Shown in pieces: positions 1-11,364 of a DNA stretch of 64,000 nucleotides. Below the pieces are notes generated by a model. The model was not told the origin of the DNA. It worked only from the letters and a program-made list of their open reading frames with translations, and ran no database searches. Origin of the DNA: Clarkia xantiana subsp. parviflora (Eukaryota > Streptophyta > Magnoliopsida > Myrtales > Onagraceae); NCBI GenBank assembly GCA_036873135.1, contig JAPTYO010000005.1, positions 16,698,666-16,762,665 on the forward strand, read 5' to 3'. Every line of letters begins with the position of its first letter. The stretch's first letter is position 1. The position numbers were made by a program, and so were the translations under genes.

Positions 1-189
1 CCTGTTCCAGTAATTTTGCGATTAAAACCGTTTAAAAAAAAATGATCTATTGTATTGAAGACGAAGGTAATCTAAACTCTATCACAGCCATCTTCCATTG
101 GTTTATTTGTGGTCGGTTGGTTTAGATGACTGAGGATCGTTACTTTTCACATTCTATCTTAATAGTTATCTGATGTATGCAATTCTTTC

Positions 190-1956
190 TCAAAATGTTA
201 TTGTCTCCCTGATTGTGCATAATCATCAATTTGTGAGTTGTGCGATTCGATATTCCGCGCAATCTTGACGGTATGAATTATGATGAATAAAAGGAGTATG
301 TGTTGAACTCTCTACTCTGGAAAGTAGAGGACAACTGCGGACGAATATAGTAATTTGTATGATTCTGACAATGATGAATGAATGTGATAATTTGGTTCCC
401 CAAGCATGGGAGTAGGTTCTTTGATGATCTGAACGCGCATGTGGTGATACATTCAACCTTGGTAAAAAGGGGTTGAAGAAGACTTCAATTTCAATGAAAC
501 AATGTTACAGGTTGGCATCCTTTTGCATTCTCCTATGTGGATGCAAGGATACTAAAGCTAGAAATGTTTCGGTTGAACATGATGGCCTTCTCTCTTTTCA
601 TGGATGTTGACGTAAAATCCACATCAGATCTTCAAGATGAAAGGTCAACATGGAAAAGGTGTATATGGTTGTCTGAAGTTGACAGGACTCAGTGACCTTG
701 AGCCTAATCATGTACAGTAACCACAACAGTAAAAGGGAAACCTTCTCTGCTCACTATAATGGGTTCGAAAGAAGTCAACCATGATCCACATATCAAGTAC
801 GCCACGTAGGTCATGTGTATGAACCTGTAAAATGTTTTATACAGACACAGATCATTTGATGTGATTCACTCGTGAATTTACTCAGATATGATGATCAACA
901 TGGCTTAAAGTTCTCGACTATCTATGCAACAATCATGGATCAAATACATGAACTTCTGATCAAGAACCCTACCATTTTAATTTATCGTTCGTATGAGTTA
1001 CTAAAGTTTTGGTTATTTCGAGATTCGGATTTATTGAATAAAGTAGTTTCCGTTCGATTCGAAATGTGATCTACTTGTCAAAATTAATCGACCCGATTAA
1101 ACAGGATCGATCCGAAACGAAATTTCGGCCAGGTATAAGTGGTCGAATAAAACGAAACGATTCTGTGCTCCGTCATCTCCAGTAGGGACAACTGAACTAA
1201 ACATACACATCGATTGCGTAGCTAGATCGAAAGATTTAGTATTTCTTACTTATTAGTACTCCATTGAATGAAATAATCAGTGATGATATTCATGTGCAAA
1301 ACCGATTGGATTAAATTAAATTAAATTCAGAAATGAAACGATTTAACCATGGGTTAAACTTTGGTAAATAGCGTCACGCGCGTGTGGACCTCGAAAGATG
1401 GAACACATCGTTTCAAAATACGAGTTTAATGATTATGTGCTGAATTTTCGTTTGCGTCCCTTCGGAAACAACTTATTGACAACGTTTACATCGATAAGAA
1501 GTATGCTTCATAAGCTACCACGACCTTGTAAAAGTATCAACTGAGGCATAAGGTGAAAACCCAAAATGCCCAGTTCGGAGATGGAATAAAATCTCTGAGA
1601 TAAGTTTGCAGACGAGAAGAATGAAGTCGGTTAAACGATTTTCCTTCTATACGCCTTGAACGATAAGTCAGGCCAGGCATTCAAATCAAATGACACAATT
1701 CAATAAGCACAGTTTATAAACATAATGTTAGAGACAACCTATCTGACGTTCCCTATGGGATGAAGAAAGATGATTCACATATATGTAAAACTGTGTTCCA
1801 ATGAAATCGGTAACACATGTCGCCATAAAAGCTAAAGAATGATATAGAGTTAAATCATATCATCGACATAAATTTGCGCATTAAACACGTATTTGGACCA
1901 AGAGTACGATAACTACACTTAGAAGATACATGTTTACAGCTTGGTAAAATGGTGTC
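190..1956 (+). pseudogene. Copia A decayed gag to integrase region
   Basis: No reading frame of useful length remains. The start matches the gag start of copia B (14490 on the minus strand): both keep ATGTTATT.TCTCCCTGATT and then NYDE-like codons, the usual Tyr-Asp-x-Trp entry of copia Gag. Near 1390-1550 the DNA aligns with copia B in reverse (12990-13160; shared AGATGGAACACATCGTTT and GCTTCA.AAGCTACCACGA). At 1929-1985 the two share GTGGTCGAACATGAGAC, the end of integrase. The distance from gag start to linker is about 1.74 kb against about 2.1 kb in copia C, so there are deletions. I infer inactive gag, protease and integrase remnants; domains cannot be delimited. Confidence 0.6.
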
Positions 1957-2537
1957 GTGGTCGAACATGAGACATCATCACTTGAGGACGAATTTCCAAT
2001 GCATGGTCAGTTTCAAACTGATGTCGTCTTGATCGAACCGGAGCAGGATCACACTAACAATCAGGTCCCACTTACTTCGAGTGGGAGATTTGAACCGGCA
2101 ACTCAAGTGAATGACATGCTAAATGATAATGGAAACATTTTCATAGTAAATCCAGTTGTAGGAATAAACCCTATCACACGTAATCACTGTTGCTGTAGAG
2201 ACCAATCAAGTTGAACATGATAGTCATGTTGCTGAAAATCCAATAATGCCACAACTACCTACACTACCCATTGTTCCTAGTGGGAGTGATCCGATCAACT
2301 AGGTTCCAGGTCCTAGGGATCAAGGAATTCATCTCGGAAGTAAAACCCCGAGACCGAGAGGTTGTCCGAGGAAAATTTGCAGGTAAAGGTTCAAGAACTG
2401 CCCTTGTTCCCAATAGGGGCGATGCTCCGAAAAGAAGCATCATTCTGAGTGGGAGAAACATTCAGACTCAAGATGGGATTCACATGCCTAGACGAAAGTC
2501 AAAGGCATCGAACTTCTCCCAAGAAGTATCCCAGTGA
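1957..2537 (+). pseudogene. Copia A integrase C-terminus / RT linker
   Basis: Two broken frames (1957-2214 and 2271-2537) encode the acidic and Gly-rich linker that joins integrase and RT in plant copia polyproteins: VEHETSSLEDEFP, then QVPLTSSGRFEPAT, then a GRNIQTQDGIHMPRRK end matching SQTQDGI.EPRRSQR in copia B and QTQNGIGEPRRSQR in copia C. Repeated AGTGGGAG tracts (2085, 2280, 2446) code the Ser-Gly runs typical of this linker and recur in B and C. The frame changes near 2215-2270, so the polyprotein is interrupted. Confidence 0.7.
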
Positions 2538-3256
2538 GATGGGTAAAAATCTCACTCTAATAACTGTTAACGAGCATTGGAATGACCTCGAGTGGAGAAA
2601 TGGAGGAAAAAAAATAAAAGAGAGAGATCGCCTAAATGAAAACCATTATAGTCTACAGTTGATTTACCTGCTAACCAGAGGGGCACAAGGATGCGGTGAG
2701 TCCTGAAAAGGAGACTCACCACTGATGGAAAAGGTCGGGCGGTACAAAACCCGACTTATTGCGAAAGGACATACCCAACTTCACGGAGTGGACTTTGACG
2801 AAACATACTCACCGACTATGAGTAAAACCACTGTTACGGCCATTTTTTGTCCTGGTCGCATGTCTCGATCTCGTGCTGCACCAAATGGATGTTAAGACCG
2901 CATTCCTCCATGGAAACCTCGAGGAAGAGATCTATATGGAGCAACCAGAGGGTTTCATTACTTCTCGTAACGAGCGTAGTGTTTGCAAACTCGAGAGATC
3001 CATTTACGGTCTTAAACAGTCGTCTCAGGAATGGTACAGCAGATTCCAGGAGAAAATCATAGGAAAAAGATTTGTGAATTTACACGAGGGTCCGTGCGTG
3101 TATTATAAGACCTCCGGGACTAATTATGTCATCTTAACCTTATACGTGGACGACATACTCATTGCCGCAAACGACATGAGTTTTATGAACAAGTCAAGGT
3201 CCTGGTTGGCATCTGTATTCGAGATGAAAACATGGGAGAGGCCACATGCATCTTAG
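2538..3256 (+). pseudogene. Copia A reverse transcriptase, frameshifted
   Basis: RT of the Ty1/copia type. The start is eroded: the KEWRKAMEEEI block seen in B is not readable. From 2727 the frame gives RYKTRLIAKGHTQLHGVDF and ETYSPT, a frame break lies near 2830-2870, then LHQMDVKTAFLHGN, YMEQPEGF and YGLKQSSQEWYSRF follow. The catalytic YVDDILIA box is intact at about 3148-3171. Around 3228 the frame shifts again into the thumb segment (ILGIKIARDRATQKLCLSQ). The protein cannot be made as one chain, though each motif is well preserved. Confidence 0.85.
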
Positions 3257-4092
3257 GCATTAAAATTGCTAGAGATCGCGCTACCCAGAAATTATGTCTA
3301 TCTCAAGAAGCTTATATCAACAAATTGTTGAAAAGGTTCAGATTACAAGATGCCAAACCCGCGGATACACCAGTAGTATTTGGGAGCGCACTGTCAAAAC
3401 GTGACGGCCCCAAGAACCTGGTAGAGTATTTAAGCATGGTCGGTAGTCTAATGTACGCCATGCAATGCACTAGTCCGGACATCTATTACGCCGTGGGCCT
3501 AGTAGCACGATTCCAATCATATCCTGGCTATCAACATTTAAAGGTTGTAAAACGAATAATTCATTATCTGAAAGGTACTGCCGACTACGCACTGTGCTAT
3601 AAGGGCAGGAAGTTAGAATTGACCGGTTACAGTGATGCCGACCATGGTGGCGATCCGGATGATCGTAAGTCCACCACAGGAGGAGTCTTTCTCCTTGCTA
3701 ATGCCGCCATTTTATGGACGAGCAAAGAGCAAACCCGTGTCACGCTGTCTACAATGGAATCAGAATTCGTTGCTCTCTCCAAAAACTCACAGGAAGCGGT
3801 CTGGCTGAAAAGGCTTCTTACTGCACTGCTTGATGTCAAAGACATGAGTAAACCCGTCGTGGTACACTCTGACAGTCAGGCAGCTATTGCGGTAGTTAAG
3901 AAACCAAAGTACCTTAGTAGGACTAAACATATTGATGTGAAATATTTTTATGCTAAATCTCTTGTAGAAGACAATACAATCACTTTTGAATACTTGTCTA
4001 CTGATAAAACGGGTGCGGACCCATTAACTAAACCACTACGAAGGGAGACATTCGAAAAGCACGTAAAACTGCTTGGATTGCTTAAGGTTTAA
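3232..4092 (+). pseudogene. Copia A RT thumb and RNase H
   Basis: Open frame of 286 codons ending at TAA 4090-4092. The first 100 residues are the RT thumb/connection (ILGIKIARD, YINKLLKRF, GSLMYAMQCTSPDI). RNase H follows from about residue 125, with SDADHGGDPDDRKSTTG (first catalytic Asp), TMESEFVAL (Glu), VVVHSDSQAAI (Asp) and the KHIDVKYFYAKSL and DPLTKPL motifs that close copia polyproteins. This is the best preserved part of A. It lacks its own start because it is the C-terminal part of a polyprotein broken upstream. Confidence 0.88.
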
Positions 4093-5206
4093 AAGTGGCA
4101 TGTATCTGTGATAACATTTTGATAATTGAAAGTTAGATTTTTAATAAATGAGAGAAGTGCAATCGATTTTATGATCCATCGAAGTCATAATGTTTGAATA
4201 CATCAGATTTACGGTCTATAAAGGAGGACCCAATCCTCTGCCAAACTATGTCGAATGTGGGCCTTACCTAGTCACACAGGTACAATCGTCTTGCGATGGA
4301 GGGAGGCCTCTACCAAGCTAGGCTGGCTAAAAATCATGGGGATAAACCTGATTACGCAAGACGATTATCTAGTTTCGAAGTAACTCGACATGATCTTCGT
4401 TTTGCAAATCGCCATGATGAACTACGTTCGTCATTAAACCACATTTTTGGCCAGTATGAAAATATGCGATAGCATAACTGGCATATCCCATTCCTATCAA
4501 CTTAAATGTTCAGGTATTCTATCGACGCGTGCTTCATACTAAGCGTGCCATGTTCGACCACGGGTTCACAACTCGGTTGTGCTAGATAAGAATCTTCGTG
4601 ATTCTAACCGCCGCAAACTTTTTCACCTCGAGCGTGTGATTGATCCCGGTAGCCTTTTGAAGAGGCACCCGAAGTATCCTCACAGACTCAGAACTCATAT
4701 CCAAGGTCAGGCTCAATGTTCACTTCGCGGCGTACGAGCGTAGTGCTGAACAAAAAGGCCAAGTGACCATGTCTTTGGAAACAAGTTTTTTTTAACTAAG
4801 GATATGAGCGATGGGGATGGTCTAGCTCTTGTTTAATTCACCGGCTCTTGTATTCACTAGGTGGCCACCAACTGGATTTTAATTGAAGGTTGTCAATGCT
4901 TGTGATGCCTTGGAGAAGTGCTCCTATGCAGAGACTAGGCAAGTGGAGATATAACAGTTGAGCTAGGATACATCGCGATACTATATTGTTTATAACATGT
5001 TGATTGAAGAAAGGGAATCAACGTTCCGCGGGCGCTACAACACTCCTAACAAATGAGTAGCACGATGCGCTTCATGTTCGCCGGTCGCACGGAAAACCTC
5101 GTACGAACTATTTGGAAGCAAGGGCGAGATCAAAGGAGTGAAATGTTGATGCTATTTTGGACGAAAATACATTAACAGTCACCCTCCCATTCCGACGAGT
5201 GGGAGC
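4093..5206 (+). other. Copia A 3' untranslated region and polypurine tract
   Basis: About 1.1 kb between the end of RNase H and the 3' LTR with no coding sequence of note on either strand. Its last bases, GACGAGTGGGAGC directly before the LTR, form a plausible polypurine tract. I see no env-like or extra gene here. Confidence 0.6.
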
Positions 5207-5789
5207 TGTAAGCATATGGTGATGGGCGCCGTAAATGAAATCCCATTATATGTGCATGTTACACAAGACAATTGGTTAAATGTCATATTAGGACATTGGA
5301 CCAGACCCAAATCCCAAGTGACATGCGATGCCCAAAATATGGGCTTTCTTTATGAATAGGCCGGGCGAAACTTATAAGGTGGGCAAAGTGGACTTTTGTC
5401 CACTTTGCTCCTCTATAATTAAGAGGTGTTAAGGGATTATTAGGGTTAATCCTTAATCCCTCCTTAGAGTGTTTTAGAGAGAAAAGCCCTCCTCCCCATA
5501 ACACGAATTCGGCCGAACCACATAACACCAAGGGTGTGCCAGTTTTCCTTCGAGCAAACACTCCGGAGATCCGTCTCTGCCAAGAATCGATTAGAGGCTT
5601 TGCTGTGGAGAATATACCGCCTAGGAATTGCTTAACAAGAACCTCTACGGGTGCCGACCGGAGGACCGTGAACTCCCTTCTGCAGGAACTTGGGACTACG
5701 GATTACGTCTGTCTTCCGATGTGTAATATTGATTACTAGCATGTACCATGTTTATAGTATCCGTAGTGATTACTCCCCATAATCTAACA
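5207..5789 (+). repeat. Copia A 3' LTR
   Basis: Starts TGTAAGCATATGG and ends TAATCTAACA. It aligns along its length with the B LTR (16566-17166, reverse) and the C LTR (42699-43260): shared GCATATGG start, a CCACTTTG(T/C)TCC block, TTCGGCCGAA, GATCCGTC, GACCGGAGGA and CCGTAGT.ATTAC near the end. About 583 bp. A weak TATA-like TCTATAATTAAGAG lies near 5411. The next bases, CATGT (5790-5794), would be the target duplication, but its partner is outside the window. Confidence 0.85.
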
Positions 5790-8251
5790 CATGTCACTAC
5801 ACCTTTAAAACAGAATGAACAAAGCGAGAAAACAACAAGAGCCCTTCGTATGATCCATCCGTTGGCAACAACAAGAATTGCTCTGTAAAAGGCGACCTCC
5901 ACACCTGGAAAAAATCCAGGTAACGAGCATTATTCCCAAGGGAAAACCCAGGTAAGGGATAACATCCCTAAGAGAAAAAACAGTGCGAATAGAACAGACA
6001 ACGCTAACCAAGGATCCAGTTCGCATAGTCTGATCTAGTCGAATTAAGTGCAATAAGAACGGAACGAACTAATCGAACCCAATAAGGGGACCGAATTGTT
6101 CAGCCCATACATAATAATTAATTAGTCCAAATGAACAATATGGTGGGAAAAAAAGTCCTAAATGAAGACGCATAATCACATAATATAGTCTTAAGTCTAT
6201 ATCAAAGAATTTGCAAGAGACTTGCAGGTTATAAAGACGTTCTACTTCGGCAACAACACAAGGTACAAGCAATATTATATGGATAGGCATGTCTTACAAC
6301 GACCTCTGACCTATACCAATTGTCTAGCGGCGGTACGCGACCTGTTAAGCGCAACTCATACCCTACTTTGGAAAAATCACCAAGTAGTGGTAACTGTATG
6401 AAGATAATCATGTCCATCAGCGACCTCTAACTTATGACGACTATATTACTGGCCTGGAAGACCAGGTAATATATTATTCATAACCTATTATGGAAAATCA
6501 CCAAGTAGTGGTATCTCTACAACGACTCACACGTCTGACAAGGTTATATACAACCTCCGAACTGTCTTGGGATGATCACCCAGCAGTGTTATTAAAGTGT
6601 TGTGGTTGGAATCAACATCAAGTTCACGTTCATTATACCCTTGATGTTTCTATACCAAGTTGGTAATGACAATGTAACATGGATACCTATGAATGAACAC
6701 CAGGTATAATGACCATCTATGAGGGATACCTCGGAAATAACACCAGGTGTGATGACAATGTAACATAGATACATAGGAAATAACACCAGGTCTGATGACA
6801 ATCTATAAAGCGGCGCAGACACTTATGTGATGCGACTGCTACATGACTCAGGAGTTAACTCTGAGGAGATATTTGAATATCATAATGTCCTGTCTACTAA
6901 GTAGCAGTGACCTACCACGAATAGCATGTCATAGCGACCTCTGACTAGGCTGATGAAGAGGCAAGTCGCAATGGAAAACTTTGGCCTACACGTCTAAAAA
7001 ATGCACCTAATCTTGATAGTAGCGTCTTTCCATAACGCTAGCTTGAAGTCATCAAGTAACGTTTACTGCACTATGGCATAGTATATCATGTCGCGACCAT
7101 TGTTTCGGAAAAGCCAAGTAATGGTCATACAATGAAAAACACATTAAAAATTCGCAAGTAGCGTCTTGAACCAACGTCACATCTTGGAATACCAAGTGGC
7201 GGAAAAACGCATTCGCAAGTAGCACCTTGACAAAACGCTATCTCGAGGCATCATGTAAGCGAATGAAAACGTTCCAAACCAAGCAGTAACTTCTAGCCAT
7301 AACGTCAAATCTTGGAATACCAAGCGAAGGAAAACACACTAACTTTTGTAGTATCATGATAGGATCGCGAGTTGCGTCTCGCTACAACATTATCTTAAGA
7401 CATTGGGTAAGCAGCTTAAAACGTACCAAATCAAGCAAGTAATGTCTTGCCTCAACACTATCTTGAGTCATCAAGCAAGCGGTAAAGTGTATATCGCAAG
7501 TTGTGTCTCGCCCCAACGCTATCTCATGGCATTGAGTAAGCGGCTTAAAACGAACCAAATTACGCAAGTAACGTCTTGCCTTAACGCTGCCTCGAGGCAT
7601 CGGGCAAGTGGATAAAAACGCACCAAACCAGCATGCAGCGTCTTGCTTACAACGCTATCTCGAGGCATCAGATTTGCGGTCACAAAATGTGTCAACAAAG
7701 CGTAAGTAACGTCTTGCAAATAACACTATGTCGGGGCATCAACTAGTGTATAAACGTCATGTACCATCGACGATGAAAAACATCAAATAACGCCTTCCTT
7801 GGTAACATCCAAGAGGGGCGAATACATATTTAACACCTATGTACCATTGACGATGAATATAATGAACGCCAAGACCGGTATACAAACAGCAGGGCGACCA
7901 TGACAATACCATGAATAGAAGAGGGAGTGACGAATGAGCTACGTACATGCGATAATAAAGCTAGGACCGGCATACAACCGGCATGGCAACAATGACCTCA
8001 AGAATAAGATGATATGACAAGTTGTGTAAACACAAACAACCAAGCAAACATGACCCTAAGCAACGGGGCAACAACGACAACAAGGGTATGAAATAATACT
8101 CATGTCTATATATCCATAATGCCAATATATATGTTTTCGACAGGTCTAATGCAAAAGATAGACGGATGGCATACATGCTCAATCCCAAAACAAGTGTTTC
8201 TATATAACGAAGCACGACAAACACAATGAAAATAAAGCAGCTATCTACAAG
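5790..8251. repeat. Orphan hairpin-rich non-coding repeat block
   Basis: About 2.5 kb with no ORF resembling a protein. It is full of degenerate direct repeats, many with perfect short hairpins: CCTGGA-AAAAA-TCCAGG at 5908, AGGGAT-AAC-ATCCCT near 5956, CCTGG-AAGA-CCAGG near 6453. A first repeat type (about 6300-6600, roughly 120 bp, containing ATCACCAAGTAGTGGTA) gives way to a second 66-bp type (6960-7760). The final part (7760-8251) has looser repeats around GTACCAT(C/T)GACGATGAA. It looks like the 3' non-coding region of a gypsy-type element (compare H and E1), but no LTR or gene links it to one. Copia A and element D appear to have inserted beside or into it. Confidence 0.55.
6960..7760. 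repeat. Tandem array, about 66-bp degenerate unit
   Basis: About a dozen units built on CAAGTAACGTCTTGCC..AACGCTATCTCGAGGCATCA..TAAGCGG..AAAACG..CCAAA. Clear units begin near 7146, 7208, 7366, 7434, 7496, 7564 and 7631. Some units (near 7180 and 7312) carry the perfect hairpin CTTGG-AATA-CCAAG in place of the CTCGAGGC block. Unit length varies from about 60 to 85 bp. Confidence 0.7.
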
Positions 8252-8915
8252 ATTTTTTCACACGAGTTTTCTTTGTGGGATTCTCCTTTCGTTCTCTCCT
8301 TCTTCTTGGGCTTCTTCTTCTCGTATTCCTGCTCCATGGGCTTCTTTTCCTCGTATACCTGCAAATAGGCACCGGGGAGGGGGTTCCCGATAAGCCCACT
8401 CCGATGCTTATGTAAGTATAAGCTTTAGAGAGAGGTAATGAGATTAGAGAGGGAGTGATTGATAACCTTCAAATGAGGAGAGGAGGTCTCTATTTATAGA
8501 GTTTCTATTGGACCGCCCCGGTTCCAGTGATTTCCTTGTCAGGTTATGGCAGTTTCGTAATATAAGTTGGCATTGACCGTAAATATGGTGGATTTGAACT
8601 CGGTTCGACCGTAGATGTGCTTAATATGGTTAAGTGTTTGGAAATGGCCTACGAGGGTGAGCCTTGGGGGAAATATCGTCAGGAGGTAGGGGTTCGGACG
8701 AAGGGGGAATACCCAGGTGGGTATCCCTGGTCCTTGCTCGGGTTACCTCCGAGGGGCTTCTGTCCCTCGGGGTTTTGCCGGTGGGTTTCGCCACACAGGT
8801 GTTTTTGGGCCTAAGTGTTGGGACTCGGGTGTCCGTTTTCCAAGTTTCGAATTATAATCGATAGTGGCCCAATCACCCAATCCAGTTTGTGATAGCTTGG
8901 GCGTATATCCAAGCA
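8252..8915 (-). repeat. Element D 3' LTR (Tat-type gypsy)
   Basis: Same LTR family as I (29671-30350) and F (30419-31167): shared CACACGAGTTT start, GGCACCGGGG, TAAGCCCACTC, GAGGTCTCTATTTATA and the GCTTGGGCGTATATCCAA end. Read on the minus strand it has a TATA box (plus 8491-8500) and begins TGCTTGGATATACGCCC. The purine tract abutting its 8915 edge shows this is the 3' LTR of a minus-strand element. It resembles F more than I. No clear target duplication was found at 8247-8251. Confidence 0.75.
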
Positions 8916-8929
8916 TTTTCCCCCGAGTC
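8916..8929 (-). promoter_or_regulatory. Element D polypurine tract
   Basis: On the minus strand GACTCGGGGGAAAA sits directly before the LTR start TG. It is the plus-strand primer for reverse transcription. The same tract occurs in H (19047-19060), F (31168-31181) and J (51806-51819). Confidence 0.75.
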
Positions 8930-10217
8930 AAGAAATGGTTCAACCTTTAGTTGACTCTTTTTTTTGCGGAGTATCACCCAAGCGAGTTGTGAAATGTACC
9001 TTTGTGACGATTTCGACCTTTATTGAGTGCTCGAGACACACCTTGATTTTCCTTGCCCCCTGTTTAGAGAAGCTTAATAAATACACGAAAAATAATTTTA
9101 TTAGCTTAAACAAATTTACGTTTTATGGAGATATTATACAAGGGTAAGAATTACGACCCTTGGTCTCGTTTTACTTAGCCTTTGGACTGTCTTTTTTTAT
9201 TTGTGTCTCCTTTTTATTGGGGTTTAAAAAAAAAAAACCCCTAGCATATCATTTTATAAGGCATGCTTGTAGACTCCCCTTCATTATTTTCCTCATCCTT
9301 CATCTTTTCTAGAGCATTCCTCCTCCTTTCAACCTAGTTTTTCTCCTCCACCTCTATTTTCAATTTCGTCACCCAATCAACCCAATCACGTTACCAAATT
9401 TCACATGGAGCTCTCCTAGGTTTAATTTGGGCTTAGTTTTTTGTTTGGGTGGCTTGAGCCGGTAGGCGGAGGACTCAAATCGACCCGGAGCGACAGTGCA
9501 TGGCACAAGGGAGCCTCGGACGGCTGTGACTCCGGCGCTTGGTGACGGTAGCGGCTGGACTCGGCGGACGCGGCGTCTGGAAGGCGGGTCGAGAGCGGGG
9601 CCGGCGTTGCTGAGCTAGGCTCGTGGTGGCCGGAGAGATTCGGCCGGCGGGAGGTGATTCCGGCAATTGGTCTAGTTTTGGGCCAATTTTTGCTTGGCTC
9701 GGTCTGATTTTTTTCGATGGTTCGATCTTTTGGCCCTTTTGTTTGTGTGTTCTCCATTGATTGCTATAAAATATAGGTATTTTCCATAGATACTTGAGTT
9801 TCCTCATTGTGCATTGTTAATTGGAAGTGGAGGATTGTCTCGTGTTGTTGAGCTTGAAGTACTTTTGAGGTGAGTATTCGGTTGCCCGAATTTGATATGT
9901 AAGTGTTGTCCCCTTCGGGATTGATAGTTACCTTGTCTAGGCCACCTTATGCTTACATGATTGATACATAGCTTGTTGTAGGAGTTAGATTCTCCTATTG
10001 GCTACCTTAGGTAGTGTTGGGGTAGTTTTGCTTGTCTCCCCCTTAGGGGTGTTTGTAACGTCTGTTTATCCATGATAATCCCTCATTTAGCAGGTAGTAT
10101 CATCCATGCACGTTTCTTTGCCCCCGTAGTAAGCATTTGATCTTTATGCACTTTGGGATGTACCCCTAGGTCGGTTGGCTTGATGGATTAGTATAGTTCC
10201 TTGTGGCAAGGTTGATG
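8930..10217 (+). other. Element D antisense-gene leader region, truncated
   Basis: Aligns by eye with F 31182-32520 (shared GTATCACCCAAGCGAG, TTGAGTGCTCGAGAC, AGAAGCTTAATA, TTCTCCATTGATT.CTATAAAAT and GTAAGCATTTGATCTTTAT.CACTTT). In F this stretch leads into the antisense gene. It has plus-strand promoter-like DNA (ATTTTATAAGGC at 9250) but no coding exon here: the sequence is lost at 10217, where copia B begins abruptly. Open frames at 9422-9807 on the minus strand look like chance. Confidence 0.55.
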
Positions 10218-11364
10218 GTGTCTTGTGGTGGACTTACGATCATCCGGATCGCTACCATGGTCGGCGTCACTGAATCTGGTCAATTCTAACTTCCTGCCCT
10301 CATAGCACAGTACGTAGTCGGTAGTACCTTTCAGATATCGTATGATCCGCTTTACAGCTTTTAAATGCTGATAGCGAGGGTCTGATTGGAATTTTGCTAC
10401 TAGGCCCACAGCGTAACAGATGTCTGGCCGAGTGCAAAGCATGGCGTACATTAGACTCCCAACCATGCTGAAATACTCTGCACTCCTCATCTGTTCACAC
10501 TCTTGCTGGTTCTTCGGGCCGTCACGCTTTGATAACGAGCACCCGAGTACTACCTGCGTTTTGACGGGTTTGACATCCTGTAATCTAAACATTTTCAATA
10601 GTTTGTTGATGTAGGATTCCTGAGATAGACATAACCTCCGGATGGCACGATCTCTAGCACTTTTAATGCCCAATATGTACGTAGCCTCTCCCATGTATTT
10701 AATCTCAAATACAGATGCCAACAAGGACTTTGATTCACAATAAAACTCACACCGTTCGTGGCAATGAGTATGTCATCTACGTACAAAGTCAAGATGACTT
10801 AGACCCGGAGGTCTTTGTATACACGCATGGATCCTCGTGGAGATTCATGAATCAGTTCCTAACGATTTCCTCGTGGAACCTGCGGTACCATTGCAGAGAC
10901 GATTGTTTAAGACCGTAAATGGATCTTTGGAGTTTACAAACTCTACGTCCATTACCGTGAGTAATGAAACCCTTTGGTTGCTCCATATAAATCTCTTCTT
11001 CAAGGTTTCCGTGGAGGAATGCTGTCCTAACATCCATTTGGTGCAGCTCTAAATCAATGCTTGCGACAGGGGCTAGGATTTCCCTGACTGTTGTGTATCT
11101 CACAGACGGTGAGTAAGTCTCATCAAAGTCCACTCCGTGAAGTTGGGTGTATCCTTTCGCAACAAGTCGAGCTTTGTATCGCTCAACATTTTCATCAGCA
11201 GTGAGTTTTAGTTTCAGAACCCACTTCACCCCTATGGCCCTACGGTTAGCAGGTAAATCAACTAAAGACCACACATAATTGGCTTTCATTGAGGTGATCT
11301 CTTCCTCCATTGCTTTCCTCCATTCCTTCGCTTGAGGTTCTTTCAACGCTTGTTGAACCGTCAC
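10218..11364 (-). pseudogene. Copia B reverse transcriptase and partial RNase H
   Basis: The frame 11364 to 10852 encodes the RT N-terminal half: QALKEPQAKEWRKAMEEEI, VKWVLKLKLTADENVERYKA, GVDFDETYSPSVRYTTVR, HQMDVRTAFLHGN and YGLKQSSLQWY. Frameshifts near 10850 and 10720 split the rest: TLYVDDILIATN (active site, about 10760) is in one frame, and GEATYILGIKSARDRA, YINKLLKMFRLQD and DADHGSDPDDRKST in another. RNase H ends abruptly at the 10217 junction, so two of its catalytic residues are lost. Confidence 0.87.

Larger units (their letters stand above)
1..5789 (+). mobile_element. Copia A, 5'-truncated by window edge
   Basis: Decayed Ty1/copia retrotransposon in plus orientation. The window opens inside its untranslated leader: bases 1-200 align by eye with 54010-54210 of copia C just before gag (shared GATGTATGCAATTCT near 172 and 54182). 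It then runs through decayed gag-integrase, an integrase-RT linker, RT and RNase H to a 3' LTR ending at 5789. The 5' LTR is outside the window, so its insertion site duplication cannot be checked. The RT-RNase H part has long open stretches, whereas everything before 1957 is broken, so decay is uneven. Copia B and C are relatives from the same group. Confidence 0.85.

Noticed and set aside
9422..9807. Two overlapping minus-strand ORFs of about 110 codons
   Set aside because: GC-rich leader of element D; the equivalent stretch of F (31688-32016) opens in different phases with different residues.
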